A stretch of 64,000 bases of DNA, taken from positions 5,122,858 to 5,186,857 of the forward strand of contig CM055106.1 of assembly GCA_029204225.1 (NCBI GenBank), read 5' to 3'. Made by a program: the position numbers and the translations under genes. Positions 1-10,147 of the stretch are shown in pieces. Positions within the stretch are counted from its first letter, which is position 1. Every line of letters starts with the position of its first letter. Source of the stretch: Diphasiastrum complanatum. Taxonomy: Eukaryota > Streptophyta > Lycopodiopsida > Lycopodiales > Lycopodiaceae. The notes below the pieces were generated by a model that made no database searches, was not told the origin of the DNA, and worked only from the letters and a program-made list of their open reading frames with translations.

Positions 1-479
1 CAAAATTAGTACGGTTATCTAGAGATAGGAATTCAACTAGAAACACAATACGAAATTCATGTATGATCATATTCTTTTCAATGTGCTCTTGATCTAAATC
101 CACAAAGTTAAGAATTTTAAAAAATTTGCAACTATTTCAGATGCATTTTAGAGAAGTCCAAAATGGGCATAGCAAATAAAGAATAAGCTTCGTATTGTGA
201 ATAAAAAATTTCCACTACATCTCTGCACTGAGGTGAGATAGTCCCTCACAGGAAATGAAAGCAGGATGAACTTGCAATGTTGATGAAAACTGTCTTTTGA
301 GCGGATTGCAAGCAGTGAAGCATGGTAGGAAGTGGTTAAACACTCTTTAGAGAGTTTATTCAAAGGACAAAGAGGAAAATACAGTTAAAAAAAAAAACTA
401 TTGGCAATTGACTAGGATTACTTTGTGAACATTTGAGCATTTTGGAGCAAGAGCGTTAAATAATAACAAACTCTATTTG
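1..479. other. AT-rich stretch, no gene seen
   Basis: Only short open frames occur here and none resembles a family I know. No LTR end, primer site or tandem repeat was found. It is probably old repeat DNA. Confidence 0.5.
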
Positions 480-790
480 CATCATTTTTAGATCATTATG
501 AGTGTTGGAAGCTACAATCAAGAGATGGGACACAGGGCGACCTCGAAGGAATTCATACTTGCAAAGAAAACACTGTGTTTGGTGAAAGAAAACCCACGTA
601 GGTTGTTTCTCTCACAACAAGACTTTTTAGAGAGAAAACCTTGGATCTCAAGCTGTAGGAGATCAATTTCATTGATGTAAAGTTGTAAAGAATAGTACCC
701 TAGGGATGTGAATTTGAGTAGGTTGTCGTGGAAGGCCGTGAGCACATTGTGAGAAAAGCATGACAGAAGTTGAAACTATCAATTCTATTA
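480..790 (+). repeat. Copia-type 5' leader remnant
   Basis: Blocks here reappear in the same order in the leader of copia element Co3 at about 29,735-29,895: caagctgtaggag against caagttgtaggag, then a spaced gtaaa block, a ccctaggga/ccctggaga block and a cgtggaaggccg/cgtggatagccg block. This marks a leader fragment of a related copia element whose coding part is absent. The limits are approximate. Confidence 0.45.
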
Positions 791-942
791 ATTTGTTGGA
801 AAAATAAGCAGTGTGGACCATTAGAAGAGAAACTTTGGGCATTGACAGTTCTCAATGGGGCACAATCTAAGGGTGCTCAAGGTACATTAGATTTTGTCTA
901 GAATAGTGGAGAATCACGAAAGAAATTTTCGTATTCTCCCAT

Positions 943-1527
943 TGTCATGCCCATGACTGGTCTCAGGTAGCGTGTCCACGCTAGGGAACGGTAGACCAAC
1001 AACTCGTAAGTTAATTGTGACTATAAGGGAATTGGGGCCCTTGTGTACATGGTCATAATTAATGGTTGTAGGCCTAAACACATGGTGGTGGAGTTGGTAT
1101 GGGTCTATCAATGAGTCATTAGGGAATTGGATGACGTGGCCCAGATAGGCTACAGAGGTGTCCAGTGAGGTTTCACAATGCACTACTAGTGGTGCATGGG
1201 CCTTGGAGGGTATAAGTATACCTGTTGGGCTCTCACTAGTGTATGCTTGATTTGTGATGAGTAGCTACATGTTGCTGGTGTGACTCCTCTTTCCATGACT
1301 CTAGCTTGGGGGCTAGATCCTTACGATCTAGGTTTGGTTGGGTTGGTTTAACCTCCACCGGTTTCCATGTGTTGTTGCTTTGTATGCTTCTTGGTTTCCA
1401 AGGGGAGGCTCGAACCTGGGACCAAAGAAACTTTGGATGCCAAGCTAACCAGTTGAGCCAACCCCGTTGGGTTGTTGTTGCTTTGTATGGTATGCTTAGG
1501 CTAGAATCCTGTTGTGAGGACTTTATA
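943..1527 (+). repeat. Putative 5' LTR of Gy1
   Basis: The stretch begins with TGTCATGCCCATGAC, a TG-initiated short palindrome like the TGTTACGAGCTCGTAAC start of the Gy4 LTR at 62,006. It ends just before a primer site at 1,529. No canonical CA end is visible and no second LTR copy was found, so the boundaries are inferred. Confidence 0.45.
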
Positions 1528-1528
1528 T

Positions 1529-1540
1529 TGGTATCAGAGC
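1529..1540 (+). promoter_or_regulatory. Primer-binding site (initiator-Met tRNA type)
   Basis: The string TGGTATCAGAGC is the common plant retroelement primer site complementary to the 3' end of initiator-Met tRNA. Its place marks the end of a 5' LTR and the start of a leader. Confidence 0.75.
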
Positions 1541-2994
1541 CAGTCTAAGCAGGATTTACCATCGGAAGTGCTGAGCGGAAATCTCAACGTTTTCTCGAGA
1601 ATCCGACGGAGTAAGCAACAAAACGGTGGAATTGTGGAATTTTCTTCCCGTTGGAAATAACTTTCGAATTGTAATCGATTGTGTGGTAAGTGCACTACCA
1701 AGCTCACAATTGGTTGGTTTTTGTGCTTTTCGAATTGGTTTCTTGGAAGGAATTCTATGTCACTTCGGTTGTTGCCGATTACTCTGTGGTTAGTATTTTT
1801 GTGAAAGCAACAGTTACTTTAGTGGTTACTGGATTTTTTTCCTACAGTTTCTTGTTCTTCTCAAAAAACGGTTATTGTATTTTGAATGTTGTCTATTGCC
1901 TGTTTGGAAGCCGGTTTGGTTTTAAAACGGTGGGAATAGGCTGGAATGGAAGCAAAAATACTCTAATCTGTTGGTTGTTGAGTGTTGGTGATGTTTGACA
2001 GGATTGCAAGGCTGCTTACTGTGAATCACAAGGTTATGCTTCATTTTCCAGCAAACTAACAGTTGTTTGCAGGGTTAGGAGCCTGTAAAACCATTCTGGT
2101 GGATGTTGGGTTTAGATTTGATGACAATTTCTTAAGTAATTGTAATAGCCTGCCAAACTAGAGTTTCTGGAAAATTTTGGCAGCATAACAGCTATTTTTC
2201 AAGCACTGTGATAGCAAAAACCCTGTACATCTTGCTTTAAACCATTGCTTATGCTGGAAACAAGTGAATACATGTAAAGCCAATAGTAAATCGCTGCAAA
2301 GGCTGTTGTGATCTGCAAAGAACAGCAGATTGGTTGCCTTTGTGCTTCCTGCATCATAAGGAATGAAAAACTGTGAATAAAACTCAGTTTAACATGCTGG
2401 AAAACCGCCCTCCAAAGTGCCCTATTACCTGCATCTTGAACCTACAGCTTGAGGAGTGATGGAGGGCGCTTCCATCGGCCTCATCCTCCAAGAAAAGTAT
2501 ACGCTCTCTCTCTCTCTCTCTCTCTCTCTCTGGCACGTGAATTCCGCTCTCCCTGCTTGCTGGCCAGGATGGAATCTAGGCGCGCAATGGGCCGTGTTGA
2601 AATGGCTTGTGTGGGTTGTTGAGGTAGCTCGAGGATGCATGATGGGAGAGGAGTTGAAAGGAAGGGGGGGGGGGGGGCAAACATTTAGAGTTTTTTTTTA
2701 ACCTTGTTAATTTCTTGTACGAAATGAATTTTTCAGTCTTTTGGAACTGATATTTTAATTTTTGCAGTATCGATTGAGTTAACAGTTGTTAATGGATTTA
2801 CGTTGCATTGACATTTAATTCCGGTTTTTATTGCGTAAACGATCCATTTGGAAATTCATTGGTATAATTGGTAAATGAAAACACGTATGGTCTGTAAATT
2901 GGTTTTTGTAGACATTGCTTGGTTCAATAAGTATTATACCCGTAATGAATGTGTTAACTGAATGAAGTTTTTTTAATTTTCAGTTGGCAAGCAA
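1541..2994 (+). other. Gy1 untranslated leader region
   Basis: About 1.45 kb between primer site and gag start, without a supported gene. It holds a (CT)n run at 2,503-2,531 and a G run near 2,667-2,678. A polypyrimidine tract ending in CAG (2,971-2,983) lies 11 bases before the gag ATG and looks like a splice acceptor. Open frames across the CT run are low-complexity artefacts. Confidence 0.45.
2503..2531. repeat. (CT)n microsatellite
   Basis: Uninterrupted CT dinucleotide run inside the Gy1 leader. Confidence 0.95.
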
Positions 2995-3970
2995 ATGGAT
3001 ACTGATGAAATTTTGGAGGGGGGTGCTACCAAGATTCACCCCGCATGACCAGGAAGTGATGGGGGGAATACGGAAATTCAGCCGGCCTCACCCGGCAGTG
3101 ATGACACCCTAGACTCAGAAAAACTGTTGCAAACTTTAGGCAAGGCAGTTTTAGAACTTCATCAGAGCAATAAACAACGAGATAAACAAATGCAAAATCT
3201 ATTTAATCAACTGCAAGCAATTAACTCTAACAACTTGGGCCACCAACCGAAAATATTTTCCGGCGATAAAAAGTTTAAACGTCCGGAAGTTGTTGAAGAC
3301 TGGATAGATCGTTGGACAAGCTATTTTAGCTTGCACAACGTCCCAGAGGATAAACGAATATCATCGGTTCTATTGTTTCTGGAAGGTAAAGCCTCTTCTT
3401 GGTGGAGGAAACTTTCCACAAAACTGGTGACTTGGGTTGGATTCCTGACGGAATTCCGGAAAGCTTTTGTCACAATAGACGATTCCGAGTTGTATATTCG
3501 GTTTATCAACTGCAAAATGGGCAGCCGAGAACTGGACGCTTATGTCCAAGAGTTCTTGGACTCTTTGGCCAAGGTGCCACTTTGATCGTAAGTTAGCACA
3601 GTGGCAATTTATTGTCGGACTGCCTGTTGACTATCAAAAGGAATGCAAATAGAATATCCTTAACTCACTAGAGGATGCTATCCATGTGGCGAAAGCCTAT
3701 GATAGTACAGTTGTTGCATCACGGAAAAGCGTGCACGGCCAAACGGCCCCAAAACCCAGGCAAGAAAAATCTAACAAGCGTAAGAAGTAGTTTTTTGACG
3801 AGTTGGAAGCAGAAGCGTACCAACAGTCAAAGAAGAAGAAGAATAAGAAGAAATTGGTGGTGAAAGACAAAGCATGGTTGGTGGAGCTTAAATAGAAACT
3901 GTCTTTCTTCTGCAATAAACCCGAGCACCCTGCTAAACAGTGCCCCGAACGGAAAGCAAAGTCATCAAGT
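2995..3970 (+). pseudogene. Gy1 gag (Ty3/gypsy capsid-nucleocapsid), decayed
   Basis: The reading begins at ATG 2,995, hits a TGA at 3,046-3,048, and continues in the same frame to 3,585. The capsid region shows the gypsy gag order: a coiled N-terminal part, FSGDKKFKRPEVVEDWIDRW, then SSVLLFLEGKASSWWRKL. These match the Retrotrans_gag type, which forms the virus-like particle. After 3,585 the frame shifts, and the trace continues through VGLPVDYQKEC and a Lys-rich tract. It ends in a zinc-knuckle remnant near 3,900-3,950 (FFCNKPEHPAKQC) in which the first Cys of CX2CX4HX4C reads Ser. Protease follows directly. Gy2 (13,800-15,231) belongs to the same family but lacks this part. Clearly non-functional. 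Confidence 0.85.
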
Positions 3971-4740
3971 TTCATGACTGTGGATTTATCGGCAGGTAAA
4001 TTGGAAGTCAATTTGTTGAATAATTGTGACTGTACTTGTAACTTTAGTGCACTCTCTTTCAAGCCTAATGAATTGTTTCATGTGAGAGGCAATATTTTAG
4101 GAAAAGACGTGAATGTGCTATTTGATTCAGGTAGTACTCACAATTTTTTGAATGCTTGACTTGTGCAGAAGCTCTGAGTGCCCACCATGGCCAGTGATCA
4201 CCGTTACGTGGTCCGTCTTGCCTCAGGGTCGTACACTGAGATTTGGGATGTCAAAGTCTCGAACTTAGAGCTTCGGATGTAGGACTATGTTGAGCCGTTG
4301 GATTTCCATGTCATGAATCTAGATCGGACTGATGTAATTTTGGACTATGAATGGTTTTTTGACAAATCAGACTCTTTAGAGATAGATTTTAAATCATTCT
4401 ATGGTATTTAAAGATAAGTTTGATCAGATTGTCTCTATTTCTGGAGAGACCGATGTACTTCCATCGCCGATGATTTCCTCGGCTGAATTAATTGAGAAAC
4501 TTCATGATTCTGAGTATGAACTCTTTCACTTGCTTTTAAAATCTCGTATGCATTGTGATGTTGGGGATGTGAATGTGTTTTCATGCTTTAACACCGAAAA
4601 TTCGCATCAGGAACAACAGCTTTTGCAAGATTTAAAGCAAGAGTTTAGTGAAGTTTTTCCGAAGAGTTTAGTGAAGTTTTTCCGAAGCAGCTACCTTGTG
4701 GACTACCGCCCGCTCGGTCGGTAGATCATAAGATAGATCT
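3971..4740 (+). pseudogene. Gy1 aspartic protease and linker, decayed
   Basis: The frame at 3,974-4,159 contains VLFDSGSTHNF, the catalytic Asp-Ser-Gly loop of retroviral-type pepsins, which would cut the Gag-Pol polyprotein. A stop follows (TGA, 4,157-4,159), but readable sequence goes on (ASDHRYVVRLASG, then VILDYEWF in place of the usual VILGxDWL) to about 4,380. A second open frame at 4,401-4,724 carries the protease-RT linker. A 23-base tandem duplication at 4,641-4,686 puts this linker out of frame with RT. Confidence 0.8.
4641..4686. repeat. 23-bp tandem duplication causing a frameshift
   Basis: The same 23 bases (starting gagtttagtgaagttt) occur at 4,641-4,663 and 4,664-4,686. Because 23 is not a multiple of three, the linker frame before it and the RT frame after it differ by exactly this offset. 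Confidence 0.9.
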
Positions 4741-5570
4741 TTTGCCCGATAGTCATCCTATCTTCAGACAACCATATCGGTTTAATCAGAAGGAAGAGGA
4801 GGAAGTGGCTAGGCAGATTGAGGAGTATCTCAGGATGGGACACGTAAGACCAAGTAAATCTCCATGGGGAGCACATGTCCTTCTTAAGAGTAAGAAAGAT
4901 GGGAGTTTCCGGCTATGTGTAGATTACAAGGGTCTGAACAAACTAATAGTTAAAAATAAATACATGTTGCCCAGGATGGACGACCTCATAGATCGATTGA
5001 ATGGAGCTAAATACTTCACGAAAATTGATCTACGTATGGGATACCATCAGATTAGGATACATCTGAAAGATGTATCTAAAACCGGTTTAAGAACCAGATT
5101 TGGCCACTACGAGTTTCTTGTACTGCCCTTTGGTTTGACAAATGCTCTGGCTACTTTCCAACGAACGATTTGTTTCGTCCATATTTGGGGAAGTTCGTAG
5201 TAGTATTTCTGGACGATATTCTAATCTATAGCAGAACACTCAAAAAGCATGTTAAGCATCTTCTGCCTGTCTTACGTATCTTAAGACAAGAGAAGCTTTA
5301 TGTGAAAGAATCAAAGTGCGAATTCTTCAAGAAGGAACTTCTTTACCTTGGTCATAAGATTACCTCCTTTGGAATCAAGATTTACGAAGGAAAGGTGAAG
5401 ACGGTAGTGGAATGGCCAATTCCTAAAACGGTGCGTGAACTTAAGTCATTCTTAGGTTTCACTGTGTTTTTCCGTAGATTTGCAGAGGAGTACTCGAAGA
5501 TTGCTATACCTCTCAACAATATGTTGAAAGGAGTGAAAAGCCGCAAAGGTAGGCCAAGTCTTCCTATTAG
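4741..5570 (+). pseudogene. Gy1 reverse transcriptase, frameshifted
   Basis: Typical Ty3/gypsy RT order is visible: [10 protein letters not shown], then [66 protein letters not shown] and the active site FLDDILIYS (FLDD at 5,206-5,217, both catalytic Asp kept). The first frame ends at 5,200 and the second begins near 5,170. Against the paralogous Gy2 sequence at 13,830-13,862 about seven bases are missing here, which explains the shift. The thumb region continues through LGHKITSFG and FLGFTVFFRRF. The enzyme would copy element RNA to DNA in the particle, but this copy cannot be translated whole. Confidence 0.92.
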
Positions 5571-6178
5571 ATGGAATGAGAAATTAGATGAGAGTTTTCG
5601 CAAACTCAAGCTTCTAATCGCCTCAGTTCTAGTTTTTAGAATAGCGAATCCAGATTTGTTGTTCGTTATTAACACTGACGCGAGTGATACGGCTATTAGA
5701 GCTGTTCTCTTATAGGAGGGTCAGCCTGTTGCCTTTGAGAGAGAAACTAACCAATGCATAGGTCAGGCACACCACTCAGGAAAAAGCACTTTTTGCTGTG
5801 ATCCATGCTTTGAAATCATGGAGGCATTACCTGGATGGTAATAAATTCGTGGTTAATACGGATCATCAACCTTTAGAGTATTTTTGTGATCAGAATGACT
5901 TGCGAGGTCGTAATGCCAGATGGGTAGAACTCGTGCAAGAATTTGACTTTGAAGTGCGGTATATCAGAGGCTCATCTAATCAGGTGGTTGATGCACTTAG
6001 TCGAATTGGTGAAGTGAACGAACTTTCCTTCACTGAGATCAATACAGACTTTTATTTCTCCCTGAGAGGTCTTTATGAGAAAGACCCACATTTTGGACCA
6101 ATCTGGAATAGGGTTCTAGCAGTTTCATCAAGCAGGACTGATGATCATGGTGATCAGTCTAGGGGGAAGGATATAAAG
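5571..6178 (+). pseudogene. Gy1 RNase H and start of integrase, truncated
   Basis: RNase H motifs are present: NTDASDTAIRAVLL up to a TAG at 5,713-5,715, then in another frame ALKSWRHYLDGNKFVVNTDH followed by QPLEYF and VRYIRGSSNQVVDALSR. The trace runs to about 6,178. Paralogue Gy2 there continues into the integrase zinc finger (from 14,830), while Gy1 switches to unrelated sequence that I assign to a chromovirus LTR. The integrase core and 3' LTR of Gy1 are therefore missing, probably replaced by the neighbouring insertion. Confidence 0.85.
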
Positions 6179-6639
6179 AGTTATGAACGTAGCCACGGCT
6201 GATCTAGATTTAGTCTATGAAAGCATCACATAAGCAAGACTTAACCCTAGAAAGCAGGAGGGAGAAAGCTTAAAGAGACTAAAGAAGGAGATCATATCAT
6301 AAGTCAAGTAACAAATGACACAGAATCCCTACTTATAGCCAAGAGGAAGCCCTAAAAGGAAGCTTCTAGTGGCTAGGGCCAAACTGAGAGGGAAAATAGT
6401 GCGCCCTCCAAGAAGGCCCCCACTCTTAGTAATATGACCAAATAACCAATATAGTGAATCATAGGGCCCAAGGCCAATAATATGGTCTAGATGTCAATAA
6501 TAGGGCCCAAGGCCAACCATATAGTCTACATGTCAAATAATGAATAAAAAAGGGCCCAAAGCCTGCCTATGCATAAAGTAAAGTAAATGTAAATGGACAT
6601 GGCGAATGTAATGAGCCGAGTTTATAACTCTCCCTGACA
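6179..6639 (-). repeat. Chromovirus 3' LTR (partial)
   Basis: On the minus strand, downstream of the chromodomain frame, the sequence TGTCAGGGAGAGTTATAAAC starts at 6,639. It has the TG start expected of an LTR about 90 bases after the pol stop. The LTR reaches the Gy1 break at about 6,179. The far end is not resolved. Confidence 0.5.
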
Positions 6640-6729
6640 CAAAAATAAGACCCGACTGCCATAAAGGACTGGATCAAGTAACAGCAAGCCCTGGAGGATC
6701 AACTGGAACAACATTTGGTGTAGTAACAA

Positions 6730-7170
6730 CTAGAGCAACAGTTGATGTAGAGGAATCAACATTGCGGCAAGAGCATGAGCCTGATCCGCAAGTGACGGTG
6801 TATGATAAAAGACATCACTAGACTCCCATGTGGCCTCCTCAACAGGACGACCATCCCACTGGACTAGGAATTGAATCTGCCGGCGACGTCGACTATGATG
6901 CAAACGCACCTGAAGGATAGCAACAGGTAATAAAGGAAAGAGATCCGGTGCAGTAGGAAACTCAGCATAACGAGGAGCATCATCCTCAATAGCAGCACGT
7001 AATAAACTGACATGGAATATATCACAGACACGTGTGGAAGCAGGAAGTTGAAGACGATATGTAACTGGACTAAGAACCTCCAATATACAATAAGGCCCAA
7101 TAATCATGTACAGAAACCTAGTACATATTAAGTGCACCTCAACCACTGAACCTATACTATTTTGGGACAA
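6730..7170 (-). pseudogene. Chromovirus integrase C-terminus with chromodomain
   Basis: The minus-strand frame has the GPY/F module (IIGPYCILEVLSPVTYRLQL), then CDIFHVSLL, and ends with a chromodomain: IQFLVQWDGRPVEEATWE. In chromoviruses this tail steers integration toward chosen chromatin. The aromatic positions are partly kept (Trp in VQW, Trp in ATWE). Everything upstream (gag to integrase core) is missing: beyond about 7,110 the sequence no longer reads as integrase. A 3' LTR-like stretch follows it at 6,639. It is an orphan end of a Ty3/gypsy chromovirus. Confidence 0.88.
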
Positions 7171-7475
7171 TAGGCTTCATGGTTCCTAGAAATAACAAAT
7201 AGTCATGGAAAATTTTGTTTGCTTCATGTCTCTGCTTTATGAGATTCGAGGTGACCTTCTCCATGAATGTGAGGCGTTCAAGGTTCTAGTCACACGAATG
7301 TGGCGAAAAACAGTTGTGAGCCTCTTTTATCCATCTCGATGTTGTCCAAGTGACAAATTTGTTTATCCAAGATCCTTCGATCATTGACACTCTATATTAC
7401 AACCTTGCCAAATTTAGTTGATCTGTCACACTCTAGGACACTAGCGATAGATTCTGTTCGAATGCCAAATCAGAC
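7171..7475. other. Junction sequence without a recognised gene
   Basis: A 60-codon plus-strand frame (7,205-7,387) shows no known motif. The stretch separates the chromovirus end from copia scrap Co1. Confidence 0.4.
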
Positions 7476-7690
7476 AAGTACCCTTATCATTCACTAATCG
7501 GATCTCTAATGTATGCAATGTTGTGTACTAGACCAGATTTAGCATATAATGTTAGCACGTTAAGTCAATTCATGTCTAATCCTAGGATCTCTCATTGGAG
7601 AGCAGTAAAGAGAGTAATGAGATATATTCAGGGAAGTTTAGACCACATTTTATGTTATGATGGAAATGATATCGACCCACTCGTCCTGCG
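7476..7690 (+). pseudogene. Co1: copia RT/RNase H linker fragment
   Basis: The frame reads YPYHSLIGSLMYAMLCTRPD, then LAYNVSTLSQFMSNP and HWRAVKRVMRYIQGS. This is the strongly conserved block between reverse transcriptase and RNase H of Ty1/copia elements. Nothing else of the element is present. The same block occurs in Co4 (38,400-38,460, minus) and Co7 (53,750-53,840), but this copy is a different sequence. It lies leftward of OSCA exon 3, in what would be the gene's third intron. Confidence 0.88.
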
Positions 7691-7964
7691 TGACCCAAGA
7701 TTCTTGAGAGAACCTTGAATGCAAATTTGCAAGATTTAAAGCAACTTACTACACTTGAATGATGATCTACACTTCAACAGTTGATGATCTACACTTTAAT
7801 ACTTGATGATCTGATATTTTCACGAGTAAAAAAAAAAAAACAAGGGGAAAGGGGTGCTTTTTTTATGACGTGTTGAGCTAAATCTAGTGGGTTATTTTCC
7901 TTATCTCTGATAAGTATGATTAACAGTACTTCACTTGTGATTGATGGCTGCTGATAAATCCTAC
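7691..7964. other. Start of OSCA intron 3 and retroelement flank
   Basis: On the minus strand the base after exon 3 begins GTAGGA, a plausible splice donor. Further left come an A run, a short G-rich patch and the end of Co1. I find no exon here. Confidence 0.5.
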
Positions 7965-9102
7965 CGTGAATTGGTCTGGACGACGACCTTCTGCAGCAAG
8001 AAACTCAAAACGCATTTCAGCTACTGTTTTATACTCCTTGTACAGCATGAAGCATGTCCATATAGTAAACACATAAGTCATGAGTAGGTGCACCCAAAGC
8101 CTGCCAAAGTTTGATGATACAAGTAATCAAATAAGTAACTTGTTTTACATGTCATGATTACTTGGCATGTTGCATTCTGATAACTGAACTTTGATGCTTG
8201 TAAGTTGTGTGAATTATGCAAATTTGATTACCAATCTCTAAATGCTCTTCAGAATTTAGATTACTACCAAATCTCTCAGCATTCATGATTACTTGGCATG
8301 TTGCATTCTAAGAACTGAACTTTGATGCTTGTAAGTTGTGTAAATTATCCAAATTACTACCAAATCTCTCAGCAGTCATGACACATGCATGCTGAGCATC
8401 ATATATGGTTCAGACAAGTTTCAGAGATTAATAAACCACAGAAAACTGGATAATTGATGAACATACCTTTGAGATCCTGATTGGACATTTGCAATGGAGA
8501 TCTTGTCAACGTTAGTGTAGTAGATCTGGTGGGACATTTTGCTCAAATTGTTGTCTGTGACGTTTACTGGAATTAAAACCATGAATCCTAGGAGCATCAA
8601 TGGCATAAATATCTTCAACCTGTCAACGATCAACATGACACCTTCATCTATGAGATACTGACATGAGGTAGAGCAGGAAGGGCCTGTGTTTCAACACTTA
8701 GCAAACGTAATCTATGAAGCTAGCAAACGAAAATCGTGAGCGACTGCAGACTAATATGAGAGAGAACAGAAAAAGGACGTCTTGCCCTAGCAGGTAGATG
8801 CGAAGATAGACAGCGGAGTCAAGTCCAGCGTGCCCAATTAGATCTGTTTCGGACATACGCAATGCATTCCACATCCAATCTAAGAAATATACGTACTGTT
8901 TCAAGTCTAAATTCAGAAACTTCCTACGAGACTTTTGATCACCCTTGCTGCCCACTCTTCTCAACCCGTTGATGTACAGCTTGGAATAGTACACCCTGTG
9001 ATTGATGGGTTGCAATTTCAGCAAGGCGAACGCCAAAAGAAAAAGGAAAGTCACAACAATGTTGATGGCTGCTGCAATCCCCAGATCCTGAAGCGTTGCC
9101 AT
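7965..9102 (-). CDS. OSCA: OSCA/CSC1-like mechanosensitive channel, exons 1-3 (partial gene)
   Basis: Three exons read as one frame of 202 codons: exon 1 9,102-8,786, exon 2 8,619-8,467, exon 3 8,100-7,965. The start MATLQDLGIAAAINIVVTFL is the signature N-terminus of plant OSCA/CSC1 (hyperosmolality-gated Ca2+ channel, also called ERD4-like), with the first membrane helix at about residues 8-28. Further family blocks are HAGLDSAVYLRIYLLGLKIF (exon 1/2 joint), PVNVTDNNL, DKISIANVQSGSQRLWVHL (exon 2/3 joint), YVFTIWTCFMLYKEY and GRRPDQF. These cover the N-terminal membrane helices and the approach to the cytosolic domain of a protein normally about 700-800 residues. OSCA proteins form dimeric stretch-activated cation channels in plant membranes. 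Intron 1 uses a GC donor (GCAAGA) and intron 2 GTATGT; both acceptors are CAG. Exons 4 onward are not found to the left, so it is either a gene with a giant intron or a truncated copy. Confidence 0.92.
8153..8376. repeat. Tandem duplication inside OSCA intron 2
   Basis: A block beginning catgattacttggcatgttg occurs at 8,153 and again at 8,284. Copy 1 is 131 bp; copy 2 is about 93 bp because an internal stretch is missing. A third start (catgac) follows at 8,377. It lies wholly within the intron and leaves both splice sites intact. Confidence 0.85.
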
Positions 9103-10147
9103 CCGAATAAGGTGTATGGTTTAGTCTCTGAGGATTGCGCAATTGTGATCTTTTTACACTTGAGTTGATGCTCACACATTCAGTAATGCCAATCTTTGAC
9201 TCGCTGAACGACCCATTCAATAGAGCATTTCTCTCCTGCTCCGTAAGAGCAAGCATCCGAAGCATATATATCAGATCTGAAATATTTGTCAGCAACCAAA
9301 AAAGAAGGATATGGGAATTCGGGTTCTCAGACTAATGCGTAAAGCTCTTTGGTATTCCTATTTTTGGTAAACAAAAGCTTTCCCAGAAAAGAACACCCAC
9401 GTCGAAGTACAGTCTGAAGAAGGATGCGGGAAATTCTGTTTCTCGAAAAGACAAAGCGCTGGATAGATGGAACTGCAGCTGTATACGTAGTTGATTTCAA
9501 GCAAGCACAACGTAAAAAGTATAAATTGAGTATGTGGTTTTCCAACCTTATCATGGATGCGTAATGTAATCTAAAAGATTCAAAAAACAAAATCAATGAA
9601 AATTTTTGGCTCACGTTTCATTAAAATAGCATCTTTTCTCATCAACAACAGGCTGATGGAAACAGTCAAACATGTACTCACATATAAATATATAATATTC
9701 ACCACTTTCGAAGAATGTCGATGAGTTTTTTAGTGCTTGAGAATCATTGCCAAACTTAAAGCTACCGCTACGATGGAATCTGATAAATTATGTCTGCGTT
9801 TAGCACTGCGAGTCCACCGTGTGATTAATATTAGACTATGATCACCACGAACGATCAGCAGACAGGAAGACATGAAAGAAACTGAAGAGCCTGAAGACTC
9901 TGAGCGACAGAAACGCCTGAAACCGTAATAATTTGTGATAACTGCCCACCTGACAAGAGACTATGTGGTGATCTTCCAATCCTTTTGCGGTTGTAGTATA
10001 TAATTGCCGAAGCATTTAGATTGATCTCGAATTTCCACTTCACCATGCAGCGGAGGTACGATTAGGATCATATGGGAGAGTACTGATCCAGTTATATCTT
10101 CTGGTGTGAATCAGGAATGAAAAGGTAGCTAGTATGGACTTATTAAA
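9103..10147 (-). other. OSCA upstream region (5' UTR/promoter side)
   Basis: About 1 kb upstream of the OSCA start codon without a recognisable gene on either strand. Short frames (for example 8,939-9,295 minus and 9,855-10,046 minus) resemble nothing known. It should contain the 5' UTR and core promoter, but I cannot place a TATA box or transcription start. Confidence 0.4.

Noticed and set aside
1529-1540. tRNA-Met-like string TGGTATCAGAGC, here and at 29,344, 42,026, 50,780, 56,898 and 62,365
   Set aside because: Only the 12-18 bases of the primer site are present, always at an LTR edge; no cloverleaf surrounds them, so they are not tRNA genes.
2425-2701. Three overlapping frames across a CT run with Ser-Leu or Arg-Glu repeats
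   Set aside because: The open frames come from the microsatellite (no stops in CT repeats) and have no motif outside it.
8935-9295. Frames overlapping OSCA exon 1 (8,935-9,168 plus; 8,939-9,295 minus)
   Set aside because: They are shadows of the OSCA exon and its 5' flank; the OSCA frame has clear homology and splice sites.
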